Notes: generated by a model not told the origin, from the sequence alone. 64,000 nucleotides of DNA from Shewanella psychropiezotolerans (GCF_007197555.1 NZ_CP041614.1:3588001-3652000); one strand, 5' to 3'; shown: positions 8,840 to 16,998, numbered from the stretch's first letter. Numbers and translations: made by a program.

Positions 8840-8874
8840 GAACCTCAGCGTGCAACTTTCACTGCACTGGGCTC
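8840..8874 (-). ncRNA. Group II intron domain V
   Basis: On the minus strand the 35 bases begin GAGCCCAGTGCAGTGAAAG and end GCACGCTGAGGTTC. This matches the domain V pattern: GAGCC paired with GGTTC at the base, a GTGAAAG terminal loop and an AGTGCA/TTGCAC-type upper helix. Domain V forms the catalytic core of the ribozyme. Confidence 0.85.
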
Positions 8875-9613
8875 AAGCCTCCACTAAGGCGTACTATGTT
8901 ACCCACCTGCCACTAAGGCCAGATTTTGCAATGCACATTTGAAGCTTCAATACTTGCTCCTCAATAGGTTTCCAGTTGATGGATTGCCATTAAGCGCCGT
9001 AAGGAGAGGCACTAACTTCATTTGAAGTCATCATTTGCGTTTCTCCATCAACAAAGTTCTTCAAACTTTCTTGCAACGGGAGACCAGCTGGAAGTGGGCT
9101 CACTTTCGTGCCAGACACCAGTCTGTATCTGCATCATTACAATGCAGCTTTGGCTTTCTCCAGCTTCCTTTACCTGCACCACTATCGGCTATCTTCAGAG
9201 ATAACTCTCCCAATGGGAGTGATACAGGCTTACCGTGTTCCGTATGTCGCGCAATGTCAGGTTAGATGCCCACTCTAGTGCGGAGAGTTTTACAACCACG
9301 AAAGAACATTGCCCAATCTCTTTCCTGCTCTCGTTGCCATTTTGGCCACAGCGTATAAACCACTTCCGCTGCTTCTCGTATAACGCACCTTACATGGATT
9401 CACATATGTTCATCATACTGACTCCCTAGCACTTACCCGACTTGTGGTTATCAGGAAAAACGTCCTCTCACGATTCTGTTCCCATTCGGTATAAAACCAA
9501 ATTTCGTTACATTGTCTGGCTCGCTACTTTATTCAGAGCCATAGGGTCATCTGGTGATACAGATGGTTCACTCAAAAGCGGTGAACAGCGCTTCATACGA
9601 CTTCACGTCGCAC

Positions 9614-9910
9614 GGGCTGAAACGAGTTACGAAGCCTAGTAATAAAGCTAAATCGAAGAGACCCCATTCTTGTAGAACAGCCAGGTGTAGATGCGGCTAC
9701 GAGCTTCCAAAACAAGGATGTTTTGGTAGAGCCTCCATGGACGGATTGACGGCGTTTCGCAGAAGTATCTGCACTTAAGCACGCTGCAGGCGATAGATAA
9801 CCATGAAAGGGCGACCTTAAAACACACTCCCCAATATCAACTCAGCCAGAAGCTAAAAACAGAAAATGTATTAAGCCTTCATTCGAAGGCTCGCTAACTT
9901 TGGGGCATAA
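9614..9910. repeat. Interspersed repeat, copy A
   Basis: This non-coding stretch shares several blocks with 14255-14650: TAGATGCGGCT-CGAGCTTC (from 9688), a CGTTTCGCAGAA block, a GCTGCAGGCGATAGATAAC block, and a closing palindrome AGCCTTC-ATTC-GAAGGCT (9874-9891). Order is the same in both copies, but spacing and intervening bases differ. No terminal inverted repeats or transposase are evident. The remaining bases to 10079 contain no recognisable feature. Confidence 0.6.
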
Positions 9911-10079
9911 ATGATTTACGCCCTTGGTACATTTCGGAACAACAAATGGCTTAAAGCAATCACTCTAAGCCTTACCCTTACCTGGACAATGATATTCAGC
10001 GCTAAACCGGGATGAGATGGCATGCTGTGCGGACCCTATTTAAATACTTATTTTCTCTTCTTTTTTTATTAGATTGTGC

Positions 10080-10922
10080 TTAAGCATTAAGTCTATTTTG
10101 GTTGGCGCTGATTATATTGGCGATTTCATCATAAACGGCTCTAATTCTTGGAGTGGTAGTTTCACTGGCGTGGCTAACTAACCATAGGGATTCAGGTTTG
10201 ATGGATGATATTTCAACTTCGGTTAAACCGTCAGATAAGAAATGCGGCAATATTCCAGCACCTAATCCACTACGAATAGCAGCTTCTTGAGTAGCAAGTG
10301 TGTTGAAGCGTAAACTTGGGGAACGTTTGGTGATCTTAGTCAGCCATTTAGCGGCAGGTAAATCTATGTGGTTATCCCAGCCTATTAGAGGGACTTTATC
10401 AAGGCCTATATTTTGACCTTTCGAGACAAACATTCCTGATGACATGCTACCTACTTTACGGACAGTGAGTGCTCCTTGTTCTGGGCGTTTTAAACGTAAA
10501 GCAATATCAGCATCTCCTCTCGCTATACCTACATTAAATATTCCCGTAACTATTTGCAGCTCTAACTTTGGATACTGTTTAATAAAGGACTGTAATTGAG
10601 GTATAACTATCTGTATCGCCAGCATTTCAGGAAGTGCTACTCGTACAACTCCTTCAAATTTGTTCTGTTGGCTTTTAAAGTTGGCTTGCAAAGATTCTAG
10701 TGTTTTCTCTACCGTTTCAGCGTCTTTGTAAAATGATAATCCATCAGTAGTCGGTTGATAGCCCGTGGGATGCTTAATGAAAAGGTTTGTACCAAGTTCA
10801 TACTCTAATTTTGCAATTTTTCGTCCCACCGTTTGTGGGCTAACCCCCAGTTTAGATGCCGCTTTACTTAAGCTGCCATGTCGTATCACGGCAGTGAAAA
10901 AATAGATGTTTTCAATATTCAT
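10080..10922 (-). CDS. LysR-family transcriptional regulator
   Basis: The 280-residue protein has an N-terminal winged helix-turn-helix (residues about 3-62: FFTAVIRHGSLSKAASKLGVSPQTVGRKIAKLE) and a LysR substrate-binding domain (about 87-275). It is divergent from the SnoaL/hydrolase fusion gene at 11029, with 106 bases between the starts, so it probably controls that gene and itself. A palindrome lies at 10936-10952 just before its start. The inducer is unknown. Confidence 0.9.
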   Translation of the reverse strand: MNIENIYFFTAVIRHGSLSKAASKLGVSPQTVGRKIAKLEYELGTNLFIKHPTGYQPTTDGLSFYKDAETVEKTLESLQANFKSQQNKFEGVVRVALPEMLAIQIVIPQLQSFIKQYPKLELQIVTGIFNVGIARGDADIALRLKRPEQGALTVRKVGSMSSGMFVSKGQNIGLDKVPLIGWDNHIDLPAAKWLTKITKRSPSLRFNTLATQEAAIRSGLGAGILPHFLSDGLTEVEISSIKPESLWLVSHASETTTPRIRAVYDEIANIISANQNRLNA

Positions 10923-10935
10923 GGCACTCCATTTA

Positions 10936-10952
10936 TGGAAATCTAATTTCCA
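10936..10952. promoter_or_regulatory. Palindromic candidate operator for the divergent LysR
   Basis: The sequence TGGAAAT-CTA-ATTTCCA is a perfect 7-bp inverted repeat with a 3-base spacer. It lies 14 bases upstream of the lysR start and 77 bases upstream of the divergent hydrolase start. Autoregulation is a reasonable inference. Confidence 0.4.
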
Positions 10953-11028
10953 ATGCTATCCATTTTAACTTGGCAAGAGAACTTTTACACTTTATATCGA
11001 CATTAGTTACCTACTGAGAAGTTATTAT

Positions 11029-12240
11029 ATGAATGCTCTTTTATCTACTTCCCCGCTGTCTTCGATTGATACAGTTAATGCTTATTTGGCCGCCTTTTCT
11101 GAACATAATATAGAGTCGGCGCTTCAGTATGTTAGTGAAAATGCCATTTGGCATATTGATGGTGACCCTATTTTAAAAACAGTCGGTATAGTTCAAGGGA
11201 AAGCTGCAATTAGACTGTGGTTACAGCGTTTCCCAGAGGGCTTTCAACCGATTGATTTTAAGTTAGAACCATTAATTGATGCTACGCCTGATGTAATTGC
11301 TATTGGCCATTTCCGCCATCGTGTGGTGAGTACAAATGCTATTGCTGATGGTGACTTTATTATTCGGTTTACCACGAGTAACGGCCAGATCACCCGCTAT
11401 CAAATTTTTGAAGATTCACACATGTTATCTAAGACTCATCATAGTAATAACCCTCAACTTTCAACGCTAGTAAATGGTGTGGAATATGGTTGGGATGATC
11501 AAGGAGAAGGTTCCACGTTAGTGCTTTTGCATGGCTTATTTCTTGACCGAACATTCTGGAACCCCTTACTTAATAGCATAGATAAACAGTTTCGTTGTGT
11601 GACATTTGATATGCCAGGTCATGGTACGAGTGGTTGGCGTGAAGGATTAAATCTAAATGATATAGCAAATGATATCGCCTTGTGGATCATTGAAAATAAC
11701 ATTAACAAAGTAACGTTAGTCGGGCACAGTCAAGGAGGTATTATTGCATTACTGATAGCTGCTAAATATCCTCAACTGCTGGATAAACTTGTGCTAGTTA
11801 ATACTAGTGCTCGGGCTGAAAGCTCCTCGCATATGACTCTATGGCGCGAGCGTCAGTCTTTGTTATTGTCGTTGGATAAAAAAAATATAAAAAGAGTATT
11901 TGAAGATATGCAAAAGGTCAAATACGCATCGTTGTGGTTACAGGCTAATCCTATCTACGCTATGGAAAATATTAATAAACAAATGAAAGCGGATGCTACG
12001 ATGTTTGCCCATGCATTGGATGCGGCAGTCATTCAGCGTGAAGATATATGTGAAACATTGAAAGAAATAAAAGTGAATACTATCGTACTCGCTGGTACAG
12101 AGGACATTGCAACCCCGCCAGCCCATGGAGAAGAAATTGCACGGTTACTACCTAATGCTAGTTATTATGCAATAGAAAAGGCAGGCCACTCCATTCCTCT
12201 AGAGATGCCAGAGGCATTAGTAAATGTTTTAACCAAATAA
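11029..12240 (+). CDS. SnoaL-like domain fused to alpha/beta hydrolase
   Basis: The 403-residue protein joins two folds. Residues about 10-135 are a SnoaL/NTF2-like domain (VNAYLAAFSEHNIESALQY ... WHIDGD ... ITRYQIFED). Residues about 145-403 are an alpha/beta hydrolase with LLHGLFLDRTFW (oxyanion loop), DMPGHGTS, the nucleophile elbow GHSQGG, the acid in AGTEDIATPP and the catalytic histidine in KAGHSIPLE. All triad positions are present. There is no signal peptide, so it acts in the cytoplasm. Substrate is unknown. It is monocistronic and divergent from a LysR gene. Confidence 0.8.
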   Translation: MNALLSTSPLSSIDTVNAYLAAFSEHNIESALQYVSENAIWHIDGDPILKTVGIVQGKAAIRLWLQRFPEGFQPIDFKLEPLIDATPDVIAIGHFRHRVVSTNAIADGDFIIRFTTSNGQITRYQIFEDSHMLSKTHHSNNPQLSTLVNGVEYGWDDQGEGSTLVLLHGLFLDRTFWNPLLNSIDKQFRCVTFDMPGHGTSGWREGLNLNDIANDIALWIIENNINKVTLVGHSQGGIIALLIAAKYPQLLDKLVLVNTSARAESSSHMTLWRERQSLLLSLDKKNIKRVFEDMQKVKYASLWLQANPIYAMENINKQMKADATMFAHALDAAVIQREDICETLKEIKVNTIVLAGTEDIATPPAHGEEIARLLPNASYYAIEKAGHSIPLEMPEALVNVLTK

Positions 12241-12283
12241 GTACAAATGAAATACGTCTAATTGGACGTGTGTACAAGTGGCT

Positions 12284-12310
12284 GGGGTCAGGCCTTGCCA
12301 TTTGCTTTTC
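12284..12310. repeat. Short GGGGTCAGG-CTTGCC repeat, copy 1
   Basis: The bases GGGGTCAGGCCTTGCCATTT recur in near-identical form at 14138-14166. Such sequence lies after the stops of two different genes (12240 and 14126). It resembles dispersed short repeats, perhaps of REP type. Function unknown. Confidence 0.4.
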
Positions 12311-12441
12311 ACATTAGCTGAGATAAGGCAAACACAGAGAAACAAAATATGAATGAGCTTTTACTCTGAGAAGCTTTGGGGCAAACGTGCCAGAATTGGC
12401 ACTAAACGAAGGAAACCCTAACTACTAGGGCTTCCCTTTAC

Positions 12442-12570
12442 CTAGCAATCAGTTCCCTCTGAAAGTAGCAATGCATCTTCTAATTCAACACCAAGGTATC
12501 GAATCGTATTATCGACTTTGCTATGGCCCAATAAAAGCTGCACAGCTCGAATATTGTAGTTAGTAGGATT
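12442..12570 (-). pseudogene. Tyrosine recombinase (integrase) C-terminal remnant
   Basis: The minus strand encodes RAVQLLLGHSKVDNTIRYLG followed by VELEDALLLSEGTDC and a stop. This is the end of a phage-type integrase: LLGHS carries the conserved histidine region and the Tyr of IRYLG is the nucleophile position. Only about 43 codons remain; the rest of the catalytic domain is missing. It is a scar of a lost mobile element. The other bases from 12241 to 12592 show no gene apart from the short repeat. Confidence 0.8.
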
Positions 12571-12592
12571 TTGACAGAAAAAAACCAATCAA

Positions 12593-12618
12593 AACAACCC
12601 GCCAATCAGCGGGTTGTT
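12593..12618 (-). terminator. Intrinsic terminator of the PACE efflux gene
   Basis: A perfect 10-bp stem AACAACCCGC/GCGGGTTGTT with a 6-base loop lies 26 bases after the stop. On the minus strand it is followed by TTGATTGG and a run of T. Confidence 0.8.
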
Positions 12619-12643
12619 CTTTAAATCACATCTAATTTCAAAC

Positions 12644-13081
12644 TCACATTACCAAAGACTCAGCTCTTGCCATTCTTCTCACCAATACCACTCTTACATT
12701 GTCGTATACCCAGTTAAAGGTGAATGCGTAAATGGTGATAAAGATGGTTACGCCAATATCCATCACAAAGGCTTCCCAGATACTTACGTTTAATAAGTAA
12801 GCCATAACCGGAACTGTGGCGATCAGTAACCCTAATTCAAATAAAACAACGTGAAAAATGCGTAATGAAAGAGTGCGTTGTGTTTTCTCGCCTGTGAAAA
12901 ACTGATCGAAAATCCAGTTATAGATAAAATTCCAAATCATAGCGATAGTCGCAACAACTATCATTGTTCCTGATAGAGCGGTAACATCATAATTGGTAAA
13001 CATAGCTAATCCCATGATAGACAGTGATACAGCCAATACTTCAAATAATACAGCGTGGAAAATTCGTTCATTGGTTTTCAT
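12644..13081 (-). CDS. PACE-family multidrug efflux transporter (AceI-like)
   Basis: This 145-residue inner-membrane protein contains two bacterial transmembrane pair domains, giving four helices. Each repeat begins with a similar R-I-F-H-x-V-L-F-E motif: ERIFHAVLFE at residues 5-14 and LRIFHVVLFE at about 73-82. The glutamate in the first helix (E14) is the conserved proton-coupling residue of AceI. PACE pumps export biocides such as chlorhexidine and, physiologically, short diamines. The gene is divergent from a LysR gene at 13221, the same arrangement as aceI/aceR in Acinetobacter. Confidence 0.92.
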   Translation of the reverse strand: MKTNERIFHAVLFEVLAVSLSIMGLAMFTNYDVTALSGTMIVVATIAMIWNFIYNWIFDQFFTGEKTQRTLSLRIFHVVLFELGLLIATVPVMAYLLNVSIWEAFVMDIGVTIFITIYAFTFNWVYDNVRVVLVRRMARAESLVM

Positions 13082-13169
13082 AGCGATGCCTCTTAATCGT
13101 TATTAATACATTTAAAAATAATGAAGCTGCGATTATAGAGAGCGAATAAAAGAGATAAAGTTAACAGCC

Positions 13170-13184
13170 ATCACGAATCGTGAT
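13170..13184. promoter_or_regulatory. LysR-type T-N11-A palindrome between PACE gene and its regulator
   Basis: The 15-base sequence ATCACGA-A-TCGTGAT is a perfect 7-bp palindrome around one base and matches the LysR T-N11-A rule (T13171, A13183). It lies 88 bases upstream of the PACE start and 36 bases upstream of the lysR start, an ideal place for divergent control. Confidence 0.6.
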
Positions 13185-13220
13185 AGTTTGAATGCTTAAC
13201 CTATTTAGTGAGCTAATGAC

Positions 13221-14126
13221 TTGTACAGTTTTGAGCAATTAAAAATCTTTGTCACCGTATGTGAAAGTGGATCGTTCTCGGCAGCAGCTCGTCAATTAAA
13301 GCGTGCTCAATCTGGTGTGAGCCAAGCCATTGCCAACTTAGAGATCTCCATTAACCAAGAGCTGTTTAACCGTGAGAAAAATACGCCAGCACTAACAGAA
13401 AAAGGCAAAGTGTTGTTGCCAATTGCTCAATCAATTTTGCATCAACAAAAATATTTTGATCAAAAAGTAGAATCGTTAGAAAGAGAGCATGAATACGAGC
13501 TGGTTATCGCGATAGATGAAAGCTTAATTAATGATGATTTATTGCAAATACTGGCAGAGTTAGCCGATAAGTTCCCTGTGACTGATGTGGAAATAATCAC
13601 TACTTCCACTTTTGATGTTGAAGAGCTAGTTAGAGAAGGAAAAGCACAAGTAGGTATTGTGTATGCAGATGGTGAACTTAAAGTGGATATGGATTTTTTC
13701 ACATTAGGCCAAACCCGTTTTTTGACCGTGGTGGCACCTGAACATGCATTAGCAGCTTTGTCTGTAGTGAATGATACAGCGTTAAAAGGGCATCGCCAAT
13801 TAGTGCATCGCAGTTCAGAGCATAAAGAGCTGTGGTTCAGTTATGGGATAAGCTCAAAGCTGTGGTATGCCAACACTCACCAAACCCTGCTTGATTTAGC
13901 TTGCAGAGGAATAGGGTGGACAATCGTACCAGAGCAAGCAGTGACAGAACTATTGGCTGTGAAAAAGCTAGTCGCATTGCCCATCGCTCATGAGTTTGAT
14001 GGTTGGTTAACACCTATGGGCTGTTTAGTGTCGCGTCGTCATGCTTCTGGACCTGTATTGGAAGATCTATTGTCATCACTACAAACATTGAGTCAAAAAA
14101 ACGCTAATTCATTAAGTGTGAATTAA
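13221..14126 (+). CDS. LysR-family regulator, probable activator of the PACE efflux gene
   Basis: The 301-residue protein begins with a TTG codon at 13221 (MYSFEQLKIFVTVCESGSFS). No in-frame ATG lies nearby upstream. The helix-turn-helix spans residues about 3-60 with SFSAAARQLKRAQSGVSQAI, and the ligand domain about 88-290. It is divergent from the PACE transporter gene and likely binds the T-N11-A palindrome at 13170-13184. By analogy with AceR it may sense a diamine or biocide; this is inference. A short dispersed repeat follows its stop. Confidence 0.9.
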   Translation: MYSFEQLKIFVTVCESGSFSAAARQLKRAQSGVSQAIANLEISINQELFNREKNTPALTEKGKVLLPIAQSILHQQKYFDQKVESLEREHEYELVIAIDESLINDDLLQILAELADKFPVTDVEIITTSTFDVEELVREGKAQVGIVYADGELKVDMDFFTLGQTRFLTVVAPEHALAALSVVNDTALKGHRQLVHRSSEHKELWFSYGISSKLWYANTHQTLLDLACRGIGWTIVPEQAVTELLAVKKLVALPIAHEFDGWLTPMGCLVSRRHASGPVLEDLLSSLQTLSQKNANSLSVN

Positions 14127-14137
14127 GGTAAAAAGTA

Positions 14138-14166
14138 GGGTCAGGTCTTGCCTTTTGCCACTCATT
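14138..14166. repeat. Short GGGTCAGG-CTTGCC repeat, copy 2
   Basis: The bases GGGTCAGGTCTTGCCTTTTG match 12284-12310 with one substitution and one indel. It lies 11 bases after the lysR stop. Confidence 0.4.
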
Positions 14167-14228
14167 ACTTTTTGTATATCAAAGTCAGGTGAACATCTTT
14201 GGGCTCGCTTCGAGATGTAACGCTTTTT

Positions 14229-14650
14229 GGTCGGATAAGCGGCACCTGTTACCAATTAAAGCTTAGGCTTACCAACAAAACCCAAATCGAAGAAATAAAT
14301 AATCCAGTTTAGATGCGGCTGCGAGCTTCGATTTCAGGGATGAAATCGCAGGGCGTATAGGGATATATTCACAGCGTCTCGCAGAAATATGCAACAGGTC
14401 GTTCTTAGACATCTGACCCATAGGGATATGGGAAATGTCATTATGATGTCTGGAACATCATTGGCCTGCCTTCACGACATTTGTGCATCCATGCACGGCA
14501 CCCGCTGCAAGCGATAGATAACAACGAAGGTACGAGCTTCAATGACATATTCCAACAGCAAAGATCTGCCGGAATGACGAAAAGTAACGACCAAAATCAA
14601 ATGAACCAAAGCAAAATTTAATCTAGCTTCATTCGAAGCTAGGCAAATAA
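14229..14650. repeat. Interspersed repeat, copy B, with a group II intron 3'-end-like tip
   Basis: From about 14255 this region matches repeat copy A (9614-9910) in several ordered blocks: TAGATGCGGCT-CGAGCTTC (from 14310), a CGTCTCGCAGAA block, GCTGCAAGCGATAGATAAC, and a closing palindrome CTAGCTTC-ATTC-GAAGCTAG near 14624-14642. At 14229-14254 the bases GGTCGGATAAGCGGCACC resemble the last part of the intron domain VI at 8798-8824. No convincing ORF is present, and the rest of 14127-14698 holds nothing else I can name. Confidence 0.55.
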
Positions 14651-14698
14651 AACCATTGATAACGAGTCAATTCATTAATAACATCTATTAATCAAAGC

Positions 14699-15115
14699 TT
14701 AGACTGGTGCCAGATAGCACTGCTGCATATAGATGTTGATCGCACCGAGTACATTGGTTCTGTTGATGGTGCCGACAACCTTGCCATTATCGACCACGGG
14801 ATAGACCTTAGGCTTAGGGCCTAACATCTGTTCGGCTAACTGCAAGACGCTGGTATCAGGTGTCACTGACAATACCTCGGAGCGCATACAATCTTTTACC
14901 TTAGCCACCAGGTCACAGTGATAACTGCTCTTGAGCATGACTGATATACAATCTTGCTGTGACAGAAAACCTATCAATTTCCCCGAATCATCGACTACGG
15001 GAGCCCCCAACTTATTCCTCACGAGTAAGGCATCAACGGCGTTCGACAGAGGCATATCCGCAGTTAACAGCACAGGTTGACGATCCATATATTCGCTTAC
15101 TTTAATTGAATCCAT
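14699..15115 (-). CDS. Tandem CBS-domain protein
   Basis: The 138-residue protein is a stand-alone CBS pair. Repeat one is residues about 1-62 (VSEYMDRQPVLLTADMPLSN ... GAPVVDDSGKLIGFLSQQDC). Repeat two is about 70-130 (VKDCMRSEVLSVTPDTSVLQ ... VYPVVDNGKVVGTINRTNVL). Such pairs bind adenosine nucleotides and act as energy or redox sensors. No effector domain is attached and no partner gene is adjacent. It is transcribed alone; about 230 bases of AT-rich DNA separate it from the LysE gene. Confidence 0.9.
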   Translation of the reverse strand: MDSIKVSEYMDRQPVLLTADMPLSNAVDALLVRNKLGAPVVDDSGKLIGFLSQQDCISVMLKSSYHCDLVAKVKDCMRSEVLSVTPDTSVLQLAEQMLGPKPKVYPVVDNGKVVGTINRTNVLGAINIYMQQCYLAPV

Positions 15116-15349
15116 ATTCCTTCCCCAGTCGTTTGATGACTCTATGATTTTGATGTGGAGCTTACTTATTTAACCGTATTGTTATTGAACATTACTGTTA
15201 TTAACACTACACATTGATTACTGTATGACTCCAATATACATAAGTTATTAAAAAACAGAACAGTAAATAATCGATTCCTCTAATCTAAATCTTCAATAAC
15301 TCTTTTCAATGAGCCTTTTCAACCAGAATCTAATGAGTGTCGGCTACCA

Positions 15350-15964
15350 CTACAGAGATTTTGCGCCTAATACGAACCCAAGCCCCATTAGCCCTGCACC
15401 GCACACCTGACTCAAGCGTGTCTTTATCTTAGTCATCCTGTGTTGCTGTGCCTTTGAGGTAAATAGTATGGATACTGCGCCAAACCAGAGTCCATGCAGC
15501 AAGGCGATATACAGACCATAGAGCAAGATTGAGCGATACTCATGGCTTTCAGGAGAGGCAAGCTGGCTGAACAGACTAACAAAAAACAACATAGTCTTAG
15601 GGTTTAATACATTACACAAAAATCCCTGGAATAGGTATTGGCTGGGTTTTAGCTGAAATTCATCTTTCTCTATCCCATCCAGGCTAGCATTGGCGGTCAG
15701 GATACTTTTCAGCCCGATATAGATGAGATAGAGGGCTCCAGCGTACTTAATTATATTAAACAGAAACACATTATGTGAGATTAGGTAACCAATTCCGAGC
15801 AAGGTGTAACCTATATGTACCCCTATTGCTAAGCTTATGCCAACCGCAGTCCAGACACCAGCAGCCCTGCCCGATGTGACACTATTTTTCAGCACCAACA
15901 CAAAGTCAGCTCCAGGACTTACAACGATGAGTGCGCCGATGACGGCTAGACTGATAATGTCCAT
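15350..15964 (-). CDS. LysE/RhtB-family amino acid exporter
   Basis: This inner-membrane exporter has about 204 residues and six predicted helices. The start at 15964 (MDIISLAVIGALIVVSPGAD) was chosen because LysE-family proteins begin right at this helix and an AAAGGAG ribosome-binding site lies 6-7 bases upstream. A longer frame from 16075 would add 37 residues overlapping the divergent LysR gene. The SPGADF motif in helix one and the NPKTMLFF segment in the middle are family hallmarks. It is divergent from a LysR regulator at 16062, so export is probably induced by the amino acid that regulator senses. Confidence 0.9.
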   Translation of the reverse strand: MDIISLAVIGALIVVSPGADFVLVLKNSVTSGRAAGVWTAVGISLAIGVHIGYTLLGIGYLISHNVFLFNIIKYAGALYLIYIGLKSILTANASLDGIEKDEFQLKPSQYLFQGFLCNVLNPKTMLFFVSLFSQLASPESHEYRSILLYGLYIALLHGLWFGAVSILFTSKAQQHRMTKIKTRLSQVCGAGLMGLGFVLGAKSL

Positions 15965-16061
15965 ACTTGCTCCTTTAATTTGAGTTGAAGCATATTGTAG
16001 CGGGAGACGGGAGCTTATATAATCGAAAAAACATCGGTCAACCTGTGAGAAAAAGTCACCA

Positions 16062-16964
16062 ATGAGACATCTCAAAGCCTTTCATATTTTTCATGTCGCC
16101 GCATCATCACTCAGCTATAGTGAAGCGGCAGATAAACTCTGTATTACCCATGGCGCGGTGAGCAAGCAGATAAAGATACTGGAAGCCTATTTGGGTCAAA
16201 GCTTATATTATCGCCAGGGACGACATGTCTGTCTGACCCGGGAGGGTGAACTACTTAAAGGCTATACAGACCAAGCCTTTCTAGCCTTGAGTGCGGGTAT
16301 CGACAAGTTATCCCAAATACAACATGCTTGTCTGGAGATCTCCTGCGAACCCACATTGACCATGCGCTGGCTGATGCCCAGATTATCTGACTTCTACCAA
16401 GATAATCCGAATAGCGATGTCAGGTTATCGACGGCCGGAGGACCCGTGAGGCTCGGTACCAACGGAATATCCCTGGCTATTAGGCGGAATGATTTCGTCT
16501 CATTAAACGATCACCATATCACTGAGTTAGTCGATGAATGGGTGGGGCCCGTCTGTTCAGCAGATCATTGGAACAAGATAAAAGATGATCTGAGTCAAAT
16601 GAAAATCCTCCATAGTCAGACCAGACCTGATGCCTGGGCTGACTGGAACAAACAAGCAGGCATGAACGCCTTACACCAATCCTCTCCCCGGGCCCAGCAA
16701 AGCTTTGCCCACTTCTACTTTTGTCTGCAAGCCGCCGCCGATGGATTGGGGGTCGCCATGGGGTCTTATCCACTGGTAGTTGATGACATCAACAGGGGCA
16801 AGCTCATAGCCCCCTTCGGTTTTAGTAAATCAGGAAAACGTTATATTTTACTTAGTCAGGAGTTGAATAATGACGACCCGTTAGAGTCCAGTTTTATTGA
16901 CTGGTTGCAGAAGAATCTAGCTCTGTGTATCCCAGATACTCGCTTAATAGACAGAAAAAAATGA
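16062..16964 (+). CDS. LysR-family regulator (GcvA-like), likely controls the LysE exporter
   Basis: The 300-residue protein has the GcvA-type N-terminus (MRHLKAFHIFHVAASSLSYS then EAADKLCITHGAVSKQIKIL). The winged helix spans residues about 2-60 and the effector domain about 90-290. It lies divergently from the lysE-like gene, with 97 bases between starts. Regulator-exporter pairs like LysG-LysE or ArgP-ArgO give a precedent. A bidirectional terminator immediately follows its stop. Confidence 0.9.
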   Translation: MRHLKAFHIFHVAASSLSYSEAADKLCITHGAVSKQIKILEAYLGQSLYYRQGRHVCLTREGELLKGYTDQAFLALSAGIDKLSQIQHACLEISCEPTLTMRWLMPRLSDFYQDNPNSDVRLSTAGGPVRLGTNGISLAIRRNDFVSLNDHHITELVDEWVGPVCSADHWNKIKDDLSQMKILHSQTRPDAWADWNKQAGMNALHQSSPRAQQSFAHFYFCLQAAADGLGVAMGSYPLVVDDINRGKLIAPFGFSKSGKRYILLSQELNNDDPLESSFIDWLQKNLALCIPDTRLIDRKK

Positions 16965-16998
16965 ACGGCTGCTCTGGCGATTCGCCAAAGCAGCCGTT
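16964..16998. terminator. Bidirectional intrinsic terminator
   Basis: A hairpin AACGGCTGCT ... AGCAGCCGTT with an inner TGGCG/CGCCA stem lies between the convergent lysR and isoaspartyl peptidase genes. T-rich tracts are weak on the plus side; on the minus side, AT-rich sequence with six T follows. Confidence 0.7.

Larger units (their letters stand above)
8799..9613 (-). mobile_element. ORF-less group II intron with complete 5' and 3' ends
   Basis: This is a second intron of the same family as 3661-5656, about 815 bases long. Its 5' boundary at 9613 reads GTGCGACGTGAAGTCG, and homology to the other intron's leader runs to about 8926, just past the RT start codon. There the RT gene has been deleted: only a 14-codon vestige (8894-8938) remains. 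The 3' part is kept, with domain V at 8840-8874 and a domain VI hairpin at 8799-8838 ending CTATCTGAC. A 10-bp direct repeat (CCACTAAGGC at 8881-8890 and 8910-8919) brackets the deletion region. The exon bases before the two introns are alike (CTCATTTCTGTCC and CTCGTTTCAGCCC), as expected for related IBS sites. Confidence 0.8.

Noticed and set aside
9022..9778. Several overlapping plus-strand frames of 60-76 codons
   Set aside because: They lie opposite the structured group II intron leader on the minus strand or in the repeat; none shows protein-family features.
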